64,000 bases of DNA, from the NCBI GenBank assembly GCA_002733705.1, contig NVWP01000027.1:27178-91177 (forward strand), written 5' to 3'. The notes below the pieces were generated by a model, which saw only the letters and a list, made by a program, of their open reading frames with translations, made no database searches and had not been told where the DNA came from. Position numbers and translations under genes: made by a program. The DNA comes from Henriciella sp. (lineage in GTDB: Bacteria; Pseudomonadota; Alphaproteobacteria; Caulobacterales; Hyphomonadaceae). Position 1 is the stretch's first letter. Every line of letters starts with the position of its first letter. Positions 8,610 to 19,133 of the stretch are shown here, in pieces.

Positions 8610-9254
8610 TTAGTCGCACCGGCAAAGGAGCATCGTCCAGGGAAGCGGCTGGGCAATCTCCACGATCCGTGCATGACGAGAGACCAGCTCCTGGAAGCCG
8701 CTTGAGGACCAGTGCTGGATGTGGCCCGGCGTGTTGCCGAGGGCAGGTAAATACTTGCCGCGCGCCATATTCATCGCCCGCCAGATAGGCTCGCGCGGAA
8801 CCGAAAGCAGAAGCCACGGCTTGGCAAGCGACGTCAGGACATCCAGTGCGCGATCCGGATCGGGCACGTGTTCCAGTACCTCGCAGCTGACCACGAGTTC
8901 GCCGCCGTGGTGGTCTGAATCGAGCGTGTACAGGTCAGCGGCCTCGAAGCGGGCAGAGGAGCCTTGAGCGACTGCATTGGTCCGGGCTTCAGCAATGGCG
9001 CTGTCTTCAAGGTCGACACCGCGAACTCTGAGGCCGACGCGTTCCAGGCGAAGCGATAGGTGGCCTTCGCCGCAACCTGCTTCAAACGCTTCTTCCGCAC
9101 CGGTCTGGCTCGACAGCCGGTCAAAAGCATCCAGAAATCCCTTCATCAGCCAGCGGGCGATGGGGTTGGACGTATTGTACTTGTCATAGTGGTTGCCGGC
9201 GACGTTTTCATAGTCGGCGACGGTAGCATCGCGAAGACTGCTGCTCTGGGACAT
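8610..9254 (-). CDS. Class I SAM-dependent methyltransferase
   Basis: 214 residues. Motif I is FEAGCGEGHLSLRLERVGL, with the acidic residue of motif II in VRGVDLED and a later VVSCEVLEHVPDPDRALDVL typical of the Methyltransf_11/UbiE-like group. The start ATG at 9254 lies 4 nt after the GT2 stop and gives MSQSSSLRDATVADYENVAG; longer frames upstream are inside the GT2 gene. Substrate is unknown; linked genes suggest a sugar or lipid-linked intermediate. Confidence 0.82.
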   Translation of the reverse strand: MSQSSSLRDATVADYENVAGNHYDKYNTSNPIARWLMKGFLDAFDRLSSQTGAEEAFEAGCGEGHLSLRLERVGLRVRGVDLEDSAIAEARTNAVAQGSSARFEAADLYTLDSDHHGGELVVSCEVLEHVPDPDRALDVLTSLAKPWLLLSVPREPIWRAMNMARGKYLPALGNTPGHIQHWSSSGFQELVSRHARIVEIAQPLPWTMLLCRCD

Positions 9255-9258
9255 CGGC

Positions 9259-10317
9259 TTATCCTGCGCGGGATTTGAGTGGGGCAAGGTGCTGGGCTGT
9301 GTCGGTCTCGGCAAGCTCATTGCGGACCCGATCGAAACGGGCGCGCTGGCTGGCAAGCTCGCTCTCAGCGAGTTCCTGGCGCAGCAGCCGCAGACGAATA
9401 TCCTCGAGAAGGTTACGGTTGGCTGCCTGCAGCTCTGCAATCACACCCACGGCAAAAGAGATGAAGGCGGCCATGGCAAGAACGCTGAGCAAGATGAGTG
9501 ACTGCACTTTGCCGGCGCCGTCGCCGGCAATGTAAGCCCACAGAAAGCGCCCACCAAGCAGGGCGGCGCCCAGCGTGAAGATGGCCCCTGCAGTGAAGCA
9601 GGCCCTGAGCGGTTTGTAGGTGATAAAGACCCGCAGGATCGTCACCAGCGAGCGCTGGACATAACTTGAAATACTCTTGACCAGTCTCGACGGACGCAGA
9701 TCCTCATTGGTCCGCACGGGGACCGAAGTGATCCGCATGTTCTTGCGGCCTGCCTGGATGATCGTTTCCAGCGTGTAGGTGTATTCGGAGAAGACGAACA
9801 TCCGCATCGCCGCCTCCCGGTGGATAGCCCGGAATCCTGATGGCGCGTCTGGAATGGTGGTGTTGCTGGCCAGACGAACCGCGAGGCTGCCAAGACGCTG
9901 AAGGAATTTCTTGATGCCTGAGAAATGGGGTGTCTCGTTGATGGGGCGTGCGCCAACAACGATTTCTGCCTCGCCGGCGACGATGGGTGCCACGAGGTCA
10001 GGGATACAGGACGCATCATACTGATTGTCCGCGTCGGTGTTGACGATCGTATCCGCGCCCAGCTTTAGCGCAGCTTCCAGCCCTGCCATGAATCCACGGG
10101 CGAGACCCTGATTGTGTCGTAGCGAGACGACATGATCGACACCATTCTCACGTGCAATGCGTACCGTATTGTCGGTGGAGCCATCATCAATGACAAGCCA
10201 TTCGACCACGTCATAGCCCGGCACTTCACGCGGAAGGTGGCCCAGCGCTATGGCCAGCGTGCCCGCTTCATTGAAGCACGGAATTTGGATGATCAGTTTC
10301 CGGGACGCCACAGCCAC
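9259..10317 (-). CDS. Family 2 glycosyltransferase, DPM1/ArnC-like
   Basis: 352 residues. The N-terminal GT-A domain has IIQIPCFNEAGTL, a LVIDDGSTDNT motif and the metal-binding DADNQYD, all of the dolichol/undecaprenyl-phosphate glycosyltransferase type. Two hydrophobic segments follow (about 235-290), then a charged coiled-coil-like tail (LRQELAESELASQRARFDRV). It probably charges a polyprenyl phosphate with a sugar at the cytoplasmic face. The start is GTG at 10317 (a second in-frame GTG is at 10311), 4 nt after a stem formed by an 11-bp inverted repeat. First gene of the cassette. Confidence 0.88.
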   Translation of the reverse strand: MAVASRKLIIQIPCFNEAGTLAIALGHLPREVPGYDVVEWLVIDDGSTDNTVRIARENGVDHVVSLRHNQGLARGFMAGLEAALKLGADTIVNTDADNQYDASCIPDLVAPIVAGEAEIVVGARPINETPHFSGIKKFLQRLGSLAVRLASNTTIPDAPSGFRAIHREAAMRMFVFSEYTYTLETIIQAGRKNMRITSVPVRTNEDLRPSRLVKSISSYVQRSLVTILRVFITYKPLRACFTAGAIFTLGAALLGGRFLWAYIAGDGAGKVQSLILLSVLAMAAFISFAVGVIAELQAANRNLLEDIRLRLLRQELAESELASQRARFDRVRNELAETDTAQHLAPLKSRAG

Positions 10318-10320
10318 ACC

Positions 10321-10376
10321 ACACTTTTTCAGATTTTGTTTCCTAGGACCGTAGCCCGGACAGTTTGAAAAAGTGT
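10321..10376. repeat. Perfect 11-bp inverted repeat upstream of the GT2 gene
   Basis: ACACTTTTTCA at 10321-10331 and TGAAAAAGTGT at 10366-10376, separated by 34 nt. In the minus-strand mRNA leader the two would pair, and the AAAAAG element nearest the GTG start would be sequestered. Confidence 0.6.
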
Positions 10377-10401
10377 TACGGGGGCTGGTGCCCCAAACAC
10401 A

Positions 10402-10430
10402 CTTGCCCCGCCTTCGAAGGGCGGGGCAAG
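10402..10430 (-). terminator. Strong hairpin downstream of metK
   Basis: Arms CTTGCCCCGCC and GGCGGGGCAAG pair over 11 bp with a 7-nt loop, 34 nt past the metK stop. On the minus strand it is followed by TGTGTTTGG, so the U-tract is weak. Confidence 0.6.
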
Positions 10431-10463
10431 GCTCATTCGGTGCTTTGCCGGAAGCGGATCAGG

Positions 10464-11660
10464 CTAACCGGCCAGGTCTTTCAGGCTGTCGACGAGGTCG
10501 AGCTTTTCCCAGCCGAAACCGCCATCGCTGTCTGGCTTGCGGCCAAAGTGGCCATAGGCGGCGGTGCGCGCAAAGATCGGCTTGTTGAGGCCGAGCGTCG
10601 TGCGGATGCCGCGCGGGGACAGGTCCATGATTTCCATCAGGCGCTTTTCCAGCTTGCGCTCATCGGTGTTCGCCGTGTCGTGCAGGTTCACATTGATCGA
10701 GAGCGGCTGGGAGACGCCGATGGCATAGGAGAGCTGCAGCGTGCAGCGCTTTGCGAGCCCTGCAGCCACGACATTCTTGGCCAGATAGCGCGCGGCATAG
10801 GCGGCCGAGCGGTCGACCTTTGTCGGGTCCTTGCCGGAGAAGGCGCCGCCGCCATGGGGGGCAGAGCCGCCATAGGTGTCGACGATGATCTTGCGGCCGG
10901 TGAGGCCGGCATCGCCGTCGGGACCGCCGATGACGAATTTGCCGGTCGGGTTCACATAAAGCTTCTCTTCGGCCGGCATCCAGCCATCCGGCAGGATGTC
11001 CTGCACAATGGGGCGGACCAGTTCGCGCACATCGGCGGACGAGAGGCCATCCTTGTGCTGGGTGGAGACGACAACTGCGTCCACACCGATCGGCTTGCCA
11101 TCGCGATAGGCCATGGTGACCTGGCTTTTGGCGTCCGGCTCGAATTCCGGGCGTTCGCCGGAATGGCGAAGCTCGGCCATACGCTTGAGGATGCGGTGCG
11201 AGAAAGAGATCGGGGCCGGCATCAGCTCATCGGTCTCGTCGCTTGCATAACCGAACATGATGCCCTGGTCGCCAGCGCCTTCCTCGGTATAGGTGCCGGT
11301 GCCCTCATCGACGCCAGCGGCGATGTCTTCGGACTGGCCGTGCAGCCAGTTATTGAGCTTCAGCTTCTCCCAGTGGAAGCCGTCCTGTTCATAGCCGATG
11401 TCCTTGATCGCGTTGCGGACAACCGCCTTGACCATGTCGGGCGTAATCGTGTCTGGGCCGCGCATTTCGCCGAGCAGGGCAACCTGGTTGGTCGTTGCAG
11501 CGGTCTCACAGGCAACGCGAACGCGCGAAGGGTCGTAGCCGGCCTTCAGCGCTTCCCGGAAATAGAGGTCGACGACTTCGTCGGAGACGCGGTCGCAAAC
11601 CTTGTCTGGGTGGCCTTCAGAAACACTTTCACTGGTGAAAAGAAAATCTGGATCGGTCAA
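10464..11660 (-). CDS. metK: S-adenosylmethionine synthetase
   Basis: 398 residues. The N-terminal [22 protein letters not shown], the [12 protein letters not shown] hexapeptide region and the P-loop-like [19 protein letters not shown] are diagnostic for MetK, which forms SAM from methionine and ATP. The reading frame gives TTG as the start (11660); an in-frame ATT lies just upstream, and no ATG is available before the conserved FTSESV. In related genomes metK sits between the XRE regulator/lnt side and trmB, as here apart from the inserted cassette. No known SAM riboswitch was recognised upstream. Confidence 0.97.
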   Translation of the reverse strand: MTDPDFLFTSESVSEGHPDKVCDRVSDEVVDLYFREALKAGYDPSRVRVACETAATTNQVALLGEMRGPDTITPDMVKAVVRNAIKDIGYEQDGFHWEKLKLNNWLHGQSEDIAAGVDEGTGTYTEEGAGDQGIMFGYASDETDELMPAPISFSHRILKRMAELRHSGERPEFEPDAKSQVTMAYRDGKPIGVDAVVVSTQHKDGLSSADVRELVRPIVQDILPDGWMPAEEKLYVNPTGKFVIGGPDGDAGLTGRKIIVDTYGGSAPHGGGAFSGKDPTKVDRSAAYAARYLAKNVVAAGLAKRCTLQLSYAIGVSQPLSINVNLHDTANTDERKLEKRLMEIMDLSPRGIRTTLGLNKPIFARTAAYGHFGRKPDSDGGFGWEKLDLVDSLKDLAG

Positions 11661-11731
11661 AATAATATCCGGTGGTTAGAGTGAGTGGTCCCGCCGTGTT
11701 ATAGGCTTGAGCCGGTCCCGGCTAGTCTTAC

Positions 11732-12145
11732 TCAGGAATTAGTCGGCTCTGCGGCGGCGGCTGCCTTTATCGTAGCCAGCAGGGATTTTCGCAGGCCTTC
11801 ATCGCGAATTTTCTGGAAAGCAGAGACAAGTTCCATCGCTTCCTGGTCTATCTGCGGCAGCGGGGCCGCTTCGCTTGTCTCTTCCTCGAACTGGCCGGGC
11901 AGGGAGAGGTATTCCTCTGCGCCATCGAAGAAATAGAAGACCGGCACCTCGAGCACGCGCGACATCTCATAGAGACGGCCTGCCGAAATCCGGTTTACGC
12001 CCTTCTCGTATTTCTGAACCTGCTGGAAGGTCAGGCTAAGGCGCTCGCTGAGCTGTTCCTGCGTCCACTTCAGTTCCTTGCGGCGCCAGCGTATGCGCTG
12101 GCCGACCAGCTCGTCGATCTTGTTGGGCAGTTTGCTCTCGGGCAT
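11732..12145 (-). CDS. XRE-family HTH transcriptional regulator
   Basis: 137 residues. A Cro/CI-type helix-turn-helix lies at about 12-65 (VGQRIRWRRKELKWTQEQLSERL ... FQQVQKYEKGVNRISAGRL), followed by FYFFDGAEEYLSLPG and an acidic tail, an arrangement widespread in alphaproteobacteria next to metK. The start ATG 12145 gives MPESKLPNKIDELVG; the frame is open upstream but overlaps lnt antisense-free coding. Its target is unknown; position suggests a link to methionine/SAM or envelope gene control, which is inference only. Confidence 0.88.
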   Translation of the reverse strand: MPESKLPNKIDELVGQRIRWRRKELKWTQEQLSERLSLTFQQVQKYEKGVNRISAGRLYEMSRVLEVPVFYFFDGAEEYLSLPGQFEEETSEAAPLPQIDQEAMELVSAFQKIRDEGLRKSLLATIKAAAAAEPTNS

Positions 12146-12189
12146 GATCTCGCTTTGTCGTAGGGCTTTGAGGGGCGAAAACCGCCCTC

Positions 12190-13830
12190 TTAGCGCCGCC
12201 ACGTAAAGAAGGCCAGCACTGTGAACCCGGCCAGCGTCAGCCAGAAGAGGGCAGGTCCGAACCGCTGATAACCGGTTGGCGGAGCAGGTTCGGGCAATGG
12301 AGCCCGTACCACTGAAGACACCCATCCCTGCGGGTCGCCGGGCATACGCTGCCCGTGGGCTGTCTCCCGACCGAACCCGTCGATCATGGCCGTGGCCCCT
12401 CGGCTGGCCACCCGTGCCATGGGCAGACCGCTTTCGATGGCGCGGTAACGGTTCTGCGCGTAATGCTGGGCGGGCCCAAGTCCCCTGCCGAACCAGGCAT
12501 CATTGGAAATGGTCACGATCCAGCGTGCCTGGTCGCGTTGGGGACGGGCGTTGCGCGTGATTTCGGGGAAAAGCCCCTCATAGCAGATCAGCGCAACGAA
12601 AGGCGGCATGCCGCGAGGAAAAAGGACGGTGGGCTCAGTGCCGGGGTCAAGCCCGCTTGAGGCCAGCTGTTGCATGGCGTCTGGCAAAAGCCCGGCCATC
12701 GCATGCCCGAACGGGATAATATCGGCGGCGGCCAGTTCCCCGAAAGGCACCAGCCTGTGCTTGTCATAGAGGGCAATGAGCTCGGATTGTCCATTCTCGG
12801 CATCCAGGACGGCGAGACTATTGAAGTAGAGCGTCTCTTCTTCATCGAGGCCCCGCCGGGTGGCGCCGACGATCAGGGTGCGGTTGCCCAGATAGGATGA
12901 AATCGTGTCGATCGCATAGGTATTGGTCAGCAGATAGAAGGGCAGGGCGCCCTCAGGCCAGATAATGATGTCGTCGTCACTGCCGTCGACCGTTTCCAGA
13001 AAGGTCAGATAGCGGCGCAGAAGCTGGTCTGCCGCGCCATTATACTTCTCTGCCTGCGGCACGCCCGGGTCCATCAGAACGACATGCTGCCCCGTCATCT
13101 GCGAGGGTGAGGCGATACGCTGCGCGCCCCAGGCCCAGCCAAAGCCCGCAATGATGACCGCCATGGTCACAGGAAAGCCGCGGCCGATCACCCCGCGTAC
13201 ATCACGTGTATCGACGAGCGCCGCGGGCGCTGCGCATGCGAACAGTGTCAGCAGTGTGAGCCAGTACACCCCGCCGAGCGATGCGGCCTGCGACAATGCC
13301 CCGCCCGGCGTCCAGGTTGTTCCGAACAGATTCCAGGGGAATCCTCCAAAGAGGTGGCCACGCAGCAGCTCGGCAAGTGCCATGAAAACCGCAAAGATGA
13401 AAACGCGTGAAGGCGACGCTGACCAGAAAGCCCCGGCAAGGCTGAAGCCCGCACCCCAGATCAGTGCCATGCCGCCCGGCAGCAAGACAAGCGGCATCCA
13501 GATATAGGCGGCATGCTGGGCCGGATCGACAAGGAAGGGGGAGACCGTCCAGTACATGCTGATGAGGAAGAAGCCATAGCCAAAGGCCCAGCCCCGCAGG
13601 AAGGTCGACCGGCCCCATTTTTCCTTGAGGCGGGCGCCGTCGGTCATCCAGACGATGCCGGTAAGCGAAATCACAAGCGCAGGCGTAAAGTGGAACGGCG
13701 CAAATCCCAGCGCGGCGATGGCACCGAGCAGCATTGCCACAAAGGTCGCGGCCAGGCCCGACAGCTTTGCCATCCAGTCATGGGGCGGGCTCAGCGCAGA
13801 CAGGCCGTGGCTCTGGATGTGCGTGCTCAA
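12190..13830 (-). CDS. lnt: Apolipoprotein N-acyltransferase
   Basis: 546 residues: an N-terminal membrane domain of several helices, then a nitrilase-type domain. The catalytic triad motifs are visible: Glu in IIWPEGALPFYL, Lys in YDKHRLVPFGE, Cys in FVALICYEGLFPE. Lnt adds the third acyl chain to outer-membrane lipoproteins at the periplasmic face of the inner membrane. The start is TTG at 13830, overlapping the corC stop as TTGA; the next in-frame Met is about 19 codons in. The gene order corC-lnt is conserved in many proteobacteria. Confidence 0.95.
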   Translation of the reverse strand: MSTHIQSHGLSALSPPHDWMAKLSGLAATFVAMLLGAIAALGFAPFHFTPALVISLTGIVWMTDGARLKEKWGRSTFLRGWAFGYGFFLISMYWTVSPFLVDPAQHAAYIWMPLVLLPGGMALIWGAGFSLAGAFWSASPSRVFIFAVFMALAELLRGHLFGGFPWNLFGTTWTPGGALSQAASLGGVYWLTLLTLFACAAPAALVDTRDVRGVIGRGFPVTMAVIIAGFGWAWGAQRIASPSQMTGQHVVLMDPGVPQAEKYNGAADQLLRRYLTFLETVDGSDDDIIIWPEGALPFYLLTNTYAIDTISSYLGNRTLIVGATRRGLDEEETLYFNSLAVLDAENGQSELIALYDKHRLVPFGELAAADIIPFGHAMAGLLPDAMQQLASSGLDPGTEPTVLFPRGMPPFVALICYEGLFPEITRNARPQRDQARWIVTISNDAWFGRGLGPAQHYAQNRYRAIESGLPMARVASRGATAMIDGFGRETAHGQRMPGDPQGWVSSVVRAPLPEPAPPTGYQRFGPALFWLTLAGFTVLAFFTWRR

Positions 13831-14675
13831 GCAGGGACCTCTGCTGGCAGCTGGCGGATTACCAGGCGGTCGATGCGCCGGGCATCTCCGTCCAGGATTT
13901 CGATATCCGCGCCGGCGGGATGACGCAGGACTTCACCGCGCAGGGGCACCTTGCCTGCGAGGGCGAACGCGACCCCACCCAGCGTGTCCACCTCGACGTC
14001 CTGATCGCCAAGATCGAGGTCAACGCCGGTCTTTTCCTGAAAGTCCGAAATCTCCATCCTGGCATCGACTTCCCAGGCATGACGTCCGCGGCGGATCACA
14101 AGGGCTGGCACTTCGTCGTGCTCATCCTCAATGTCGCCGACGATCTCTTCCATGAGGTCTTCCAGCGAGACGAGGCCGTCCGTGCCGCCATATTCATCGA
14201 CGACGAGGGCCATATGAATGCGGCTCGTCTGCATCTTCACCAGCAGGTCGGCGAGCTTCATCGAGGCGGGAACAAACAGGATGTCCCGGCGCAGGCGCTC
14301 CAGGGGGCGATCCATGCCTTCACCGCCGCGCGCGACCTCCCCGACGACGTCCTTGATATGGACCAGGCCGATCGGGTCATCCAGCGTTTCGCGATAGACG
14401 GGAAGCCGCGAATGGGATTCTTCGGCATAGAGCTGGATCAGGGTAGGCAGGTCTGTGGAAAGTTCGACGGCCACGATCTCCGCGCGCGGCACCATTACAT
14501 CGGCGACCCGGCCCTGCTCGAACTCAGCCAGCCGCAGGCGCAGCTGTGCAGGGGTGTGATGCGCATTGTTCACGACGGCTGTGGGCGCCTCGTCCTGCGC
14601 TTCGGTTTCGCGCCGCCTGCGGAACCTGAAAAGTCGCGGGCGGCGCCGTCTCTCTCGGTCGGTTGTGTCAGTCAT
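13827..14675 (-). CDS. corC: CorC/HlyC-type CBS-domain protein
   Basis: 282 residues. Two CBS domains occupy about 55-180 ([71 protein letters not shown]), and a CorC/HlyC C-terminal domain follows. There is no transmembrane DUF21 domain, so this is the short soluble form found beside ybeY and lnt. Role: magnesium/cobalt homeostasis or envelope quality control, by family only. The N-terminus is Arg-rich ([16 protein letters not shown]). Confidence 0.9.
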   Translation of the reverse strand: MTDTTDRERRRRPRLFRFRRRRETEAQDEAPTAVVNNAHHTPAQLRLRLAEFEQGRVADVMVPRAEIVAVELSTDLPTLIQLYAEESHSRLPVYRETLDDPIGLVHIKDVVGEVARGGEGMDRPLERLRRDILFVPASMKLADLLVKMQTSRIHMALVVDEYGGTDGLVSLEDLMEEIVGDIEDEHDEVPALVIRRGRHAWEVDARMEISDFQEKTGVDLDLGDQDVEVDTLGGVAFALAGKVPLRGEVLRHPAGADIEILDGDARRIDRLVIRQLPAEVPA

Positions 14676-14686
14676 CTCGTTCCAAC

Positions 14687-15145
14687 TTAAGGGCCGCGGT
14701 CATAGGGGTCGCTTATTCCCAGACTGGCGAGAGCCTGGACCTCGAGCGCCTCCATTTCACGGGCCTCTTCTTCAATAATATGATCATAGCCCAGAAGATG
14801 AAGATAGCCGTGAATGACCAGATGGGTCAGGTGGTCGGTCAGTTTCAGCCCGCGTGTGTCCGCATCGCCACGCGAGATGCCAAGACCCACGGCGATATCG
14901 CCCAGAAAAGGCGCATCCATCTCGTCTGCTGGAAAGGAAAGCACATCGGTCGGCTTGTCCTTGCCGCGCCAGTCGCGGTTCAGGCCGTGCATTTCTTCGT
15001 CATCGGTCAGCAGGAGGGCGACCTCCCCCGCAATACCGGTCAGCGCGTAGGCAGCATCCAGCGCGCCCTGGCAGACGCTCTCCGGCGCGCCGATTTCGTC
15101 TGTCCAGCCCGGCGTCTCGACGCGCAGGTCCAGCGTGATGCTCAA
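14687..15145 (-). CDS. ybeY: Endoribonuclease YbeY
   Basis: 152 residues with the zinc-binding HGYLHLLGYDH motif (H-X3-H-X5-H) near the C-terminus and the upstream NRDWRGKDKPTDVLSFP signature. YbeY is a single-strand endoribonuclease needed for 16S rRNA 3' maturation and 70S quality control. The start is TTG at 15145, overlapping the phoH stop as TTGA, the same arrangement as at lnt. Confidence 0.95.
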   Translation of the reverse strand: MSITLDLRVETPGWTDEIGAPESVCQGALDAAYALTGIAGEVALLLTDDEEMHGLNRDWRGKDKPTDVLSFPADEMDAPFLGDIAVGLGISRGDADTRGLKLTDHLTHLVIHGYLHLLGYDHIIEEEAREMEALEVQALASLGISDPYDRGP

Positions 15146-16126
15146 GAGCCTGCCCCTGAGCCGGTGTCATCGCCATGGCCGGCATCCTTGTCATAGGCCC
15201 GGATGATGCGGGAGACGAGGGCATGGCGGCGCACATCGGATGCGGTAAAGCGCACGATCCCCGTCCCCTCGACCCCGTCCAGAATACGCAGCGCATGTGC
15301 AAGGCCGGACTGGGTTTTCGGTGGCAGGTCGACCTGTCCCGGGTCACCGGTCACGACCATGCGGGAATCCCGGCCAAGACGGGTCAGCACCATCTTGGTC
15401 TGGCCGACCGTGGCATTCTGCGCCTCGTCCATGATGACAAAGGCATTCTTCAACGTGCGCCCGCGCATGAAAGCAAGCGGCGCCACCTCGATGATCTTCT
15501 TTTCGCGCATCCGCTCGACATGATCGGCGCCGAGGACTTCATTGAGAGAATCCCAGATCGGGCGCAGATAGGGCTCCACCTTCTCTTCGAGGTCCCCCGG
15601 CAGGAAACCCAGATTTTCGCCGGCTTCGACGGCTGGGCGCGTGATGATGAGGCGTTCCTTGGTCTTCTTGCGCAGCTCGGCGGCTCCTGCGGCGACGGCC
15701 AGAAACGTCTTGCCGGTACCGGCAGGGCCCACCCCGAAGACAAGATCGCGCCCTTCACGCGTGAGATAGTCGATATACTGGGCCTGCGTGCGTGTCTGCG
15801 GCATCACCGGTACGCGCAGGCCAGAGAGTGAGCCATAGCTTTCGGCTGGCGCCCTCGCCTGATCGATGGCGCCTTCGAACGCCGCTTCGCTGGCGGCCGG
15901 ATCGCTGCGCAGCATGCGCTCAAACGCAGCCAGCGCCGCTTCGGCATCGCCCACCGCGCCCTGTGAGCCGGTCAGCCGGATGCTGCCGCCCTGGCTGTCG
16001 GCTTTCAGCTTGCCGTCGATCAGCGCCATTTCCAGCTTCATGAGGTTGCGATGCTGCGGCCCGCAGATCGCAGGAAGCAGCGCTGGATTATCCGGGGTGT
16101 AGAGGCGGGTGACAGTGCCTTTCAAG

Positions 16127-16152
<26 letters not shown>
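15142..16152 (-). CDS. phoH: PhoH-like ATPase
   Basis: 336 residues as annotated. Walker A is [16 protein letters not shown], Walker B is [15 protein letters not shown], and [21 protein letters not shown] is typical of the PhoH/YbeZ group. An N-terminal KH-like segment (about 30-100) is consistent. YbeZ works with YbeY in RNA processing. The ATGs 16152 and 16146 lie inside the miaB 3' end; a TTG at 16131 (start LKGTVTRLY) is an alternative that nearly removes that overlap. Confidence 0.93.
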
Positions 16153-17500
<1,348 letters not shown>

Positions 17501-17567
17501 GCGCGCGCTTATGCAACAAAACAGGCTTTCAGGCCAGACTCAGGTGCCAGACTGAGTGCAAGTCCGT

Positions 17568-17990
17568 TCAGTCGCGCTTCAGCGGTACGCCATAGAGCTC
17601 CAGCCGGTGATCAACCAGCTTGTAGCCGAGCCGTTCGGCGATCTCGATCTGCAGCTTCTCGATCTCCTCTGAGTGAAACTCGACGACATCGCCGGTCTTC
17701 ACATCGATGAGGTGGTCGTGATGCTCCTCGGGCACTTCTTCAAAGCGGGCGCGCCCGTCGCGGAACTCGTGACGTTCGATAATTCCGCTCTCCTCGAAAA
17801 GCTTCACCGTGCGGTAAACGGTGGCCAGGGAGATGGAATTGTCGAGCGCATTGGCACGGCGGTGCAGCTCTTCTGCGTCCGGATGGTCATCGGAAGAGGA
17901 CAGGACGCGCGCAATTGTGCGGCGCTGCTCCGTCATCCGGAGACCTTTTTCCGTGCAAAGTTTCTCGAGACGGTCCATGGCCATGTTCAT
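17568..17990 (-). CDS. fur: Ferric uptake regulator family protein
   Basis: 140 residues. Winged-helix recognition region SLATVYRTVKLFEESGIIERHEF and the metal-binding EEHHDHLIDVKTGDVVEF are standard Fur. Only one cysteine (Cys12) is present, so the CXXC structural zinc pairs of E. coli Fur are absent, as in many alphaproteobacterial Fur/Mur proteins. Iron versus manganese sensing cannot be decided from sequence. Start ATG overlaps the rimI stop by 4 nt. Confidence 0.92.
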   Translation of the reverse strand: MNMAMDRLEKLCTEKGLRMTEQRRTIARVLSSSDDHPDAEELHRRANALDNSISLATVYRTVKLFEESGIIERHEFRDGRARFEEVPEEHHDHLIDVKTGDVVEFHSEEIEKLQIEIAERLGYKLVDHRLELYGVPLKRD

Positions 17991-18472
17991 GCCTCCGATT
18001 TGTCTGTCTGTCCAGCAAGCGATCTGGACATTAGCACGGCGTCGACAGCTTTCCCGCCCGCCCTTGTGTAATAGTCCCGGCGCACGCCGTCGCGCGTAAA
18101 TCCGTTTGCTTCATAGAAAGAGATAGCTGCCGCATTGTCGGCGGCCACATCGAGAAGCAGCCTGTCGACCCCATAAGGCCCTAGCAGGGTCAGGGCGTGG
18201 TCCAGAAGCTGCTGGGCGAGGCCCCGGCGTTGCATGTCGGGGTGAACGCAGACGGTCAGGATTTCAGCCTCTGGCGGAATGCGCTGGATGATGAGAAGTC
18301 CGGCGAGACGAGCCTCCATCTCGACCCCGAGAGCGAGTGTCGTGGCGGCGCTGAGGCTTTCGCGTATGGCCCTTGCGCTCCATGCGCCATCGCTATCGAA
18401 GGCAGCGTGATGCAGGCTGGCGGCCCGCGAGGAATCATCGGGGCGCAACATGACGATGGCCGGCTCAGCCAT
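17987..18472 (-). CDS. rimI: Ribosomal-protein-S18-alanine N-acetyltransferase
   Basis: 161 residues with a GNAT fold: the acetyl-CoA loop VCVHPDMQRRGLAQQLLDHAL and LDVAADNAAAISFYEANGFTRDGVRRDYY are characteristic of RimI. It overlaps tsaB by 8 nt and fur by 4 nt, giving the common alphaproteobacterial string tsaB-rimI-fur-miaB. Function in acetylating S18 is by homology; related GNATs have other substrates. Confidence 0.88.
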   Translation of the reverse strand: MAEPAIVMLRPDDSSRAASLHHAAFDSDGAWSARAIRESLSAATTLALGVEMEARLAGLLIIQRIPPEAEILTVCVHPDMQRRGLAQQLLDHALTLLGPYGVDRLLLDVAADNAAAISFYEANGFTRDGVRRDYYTRAGGKAVDAVLMSRSLAGQTDKSEA

Positions 18473-19118
18473 TCAGTTTTCGTCCGCCTGGCAGGGCCGC
18501 GTCCGGCGCACGGACATAGACAGGGCGGGCAGCCGCGCCTTCCGGATCGGCGAGGGCGGCGATTTCACCGGCGCGGCGAGCGGTCGGGCTTGCCGCATGC
18601 ATCTGAAGCGCGGGCATGTGCTCAGCAAGCGCCCCGTCCGTTTCCCCGAAGACGAAATGCGGATGGGCCGCCAGCTCTTCTGTCAGCCGGGCAATCGAAA
18701 TCTCCTCCGGCGCACCTGTGGCCGCGCCTGTCCTGAACCGTTGCACCCAATAGCTGAGGTCGGGCGGGCGCCGTTTGGCAGGCAGCGCGACGAGTGCGGA
18801 GCCCTGCTGACCGGCAGGCAGGGCTGCTTCAAGCGCGGTCACACCGATGCAGGGGATGCCGAGCGCAAGCGCAAGGCCACGCGCGAAGGCGACACCGACA
18901 CGGATACCGGTAAAGCTGCCCGGACCGGTCACGACGCTAAGCCGCCCGATATCCTCGAAACTCGCCTTCGCCTCTGCGAGGCAGTCCGAAACAATGGCGG
19001 GCAGGCGCGCATCCTGCCCGCGCACCATGTCTTCATGGCGCGTGACCACGCAGTCGCCATCCTTGAGGACGGAAACATCGCAGGCCGGCCCCGACGTGTT
19101 GATTGCAAGGATCAGCAT
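18465..19118 (-). CDS. tsaB: tRNA threonylcarbamoyladenosine protein TsaB
   Basis: 217 residues. ILAINTSGPACDVSVL at the N-terminus and VVTGPGSFTGIRVGVAFARGLALAL are the TsaB (YeaZ) signature of the ASKHA fold. TsaB is the non-catalytic partner of TsaD and TsaE in t6A37 synthesis on tRNAs. Start ATG 19118. Confidence 0.94.
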   Translation of the reverse strand: MLILAINTSGPACDVSVLKDGDCVVTRHEDMVRGQDARLPAIVSDCLAEAKASFEDIGRLSVVTGPGSFTGIRVGVAFARGLALALGIPCIGVTALEAALPAGQQGSALVALPAKRRPPDLSYWVQRFRTGAATGAPEEISIARLTEELAAHPHFVFGETDGALAEHMPALQMHAASPTARRAGEIAALADPEGAAARPVYVRAPDAALPGGRKLNG

Positions 19119-19133
19119 GGCGGGCCCGCCTGC

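Noticed and set aside
10365-11684. 439-codon plus-strand frame opposite metK
   Set aside because: Antisense shadow of a well-supported gene; composition rich in Arg/Gly/His without domains.
11661-11731. SAM riboswitch upstream of metK
   Set aside because: I looked for SAM-II and SAM/SAH-type elements; the 71-nt gap shows only short inverted segments and not the conserved core sequences.
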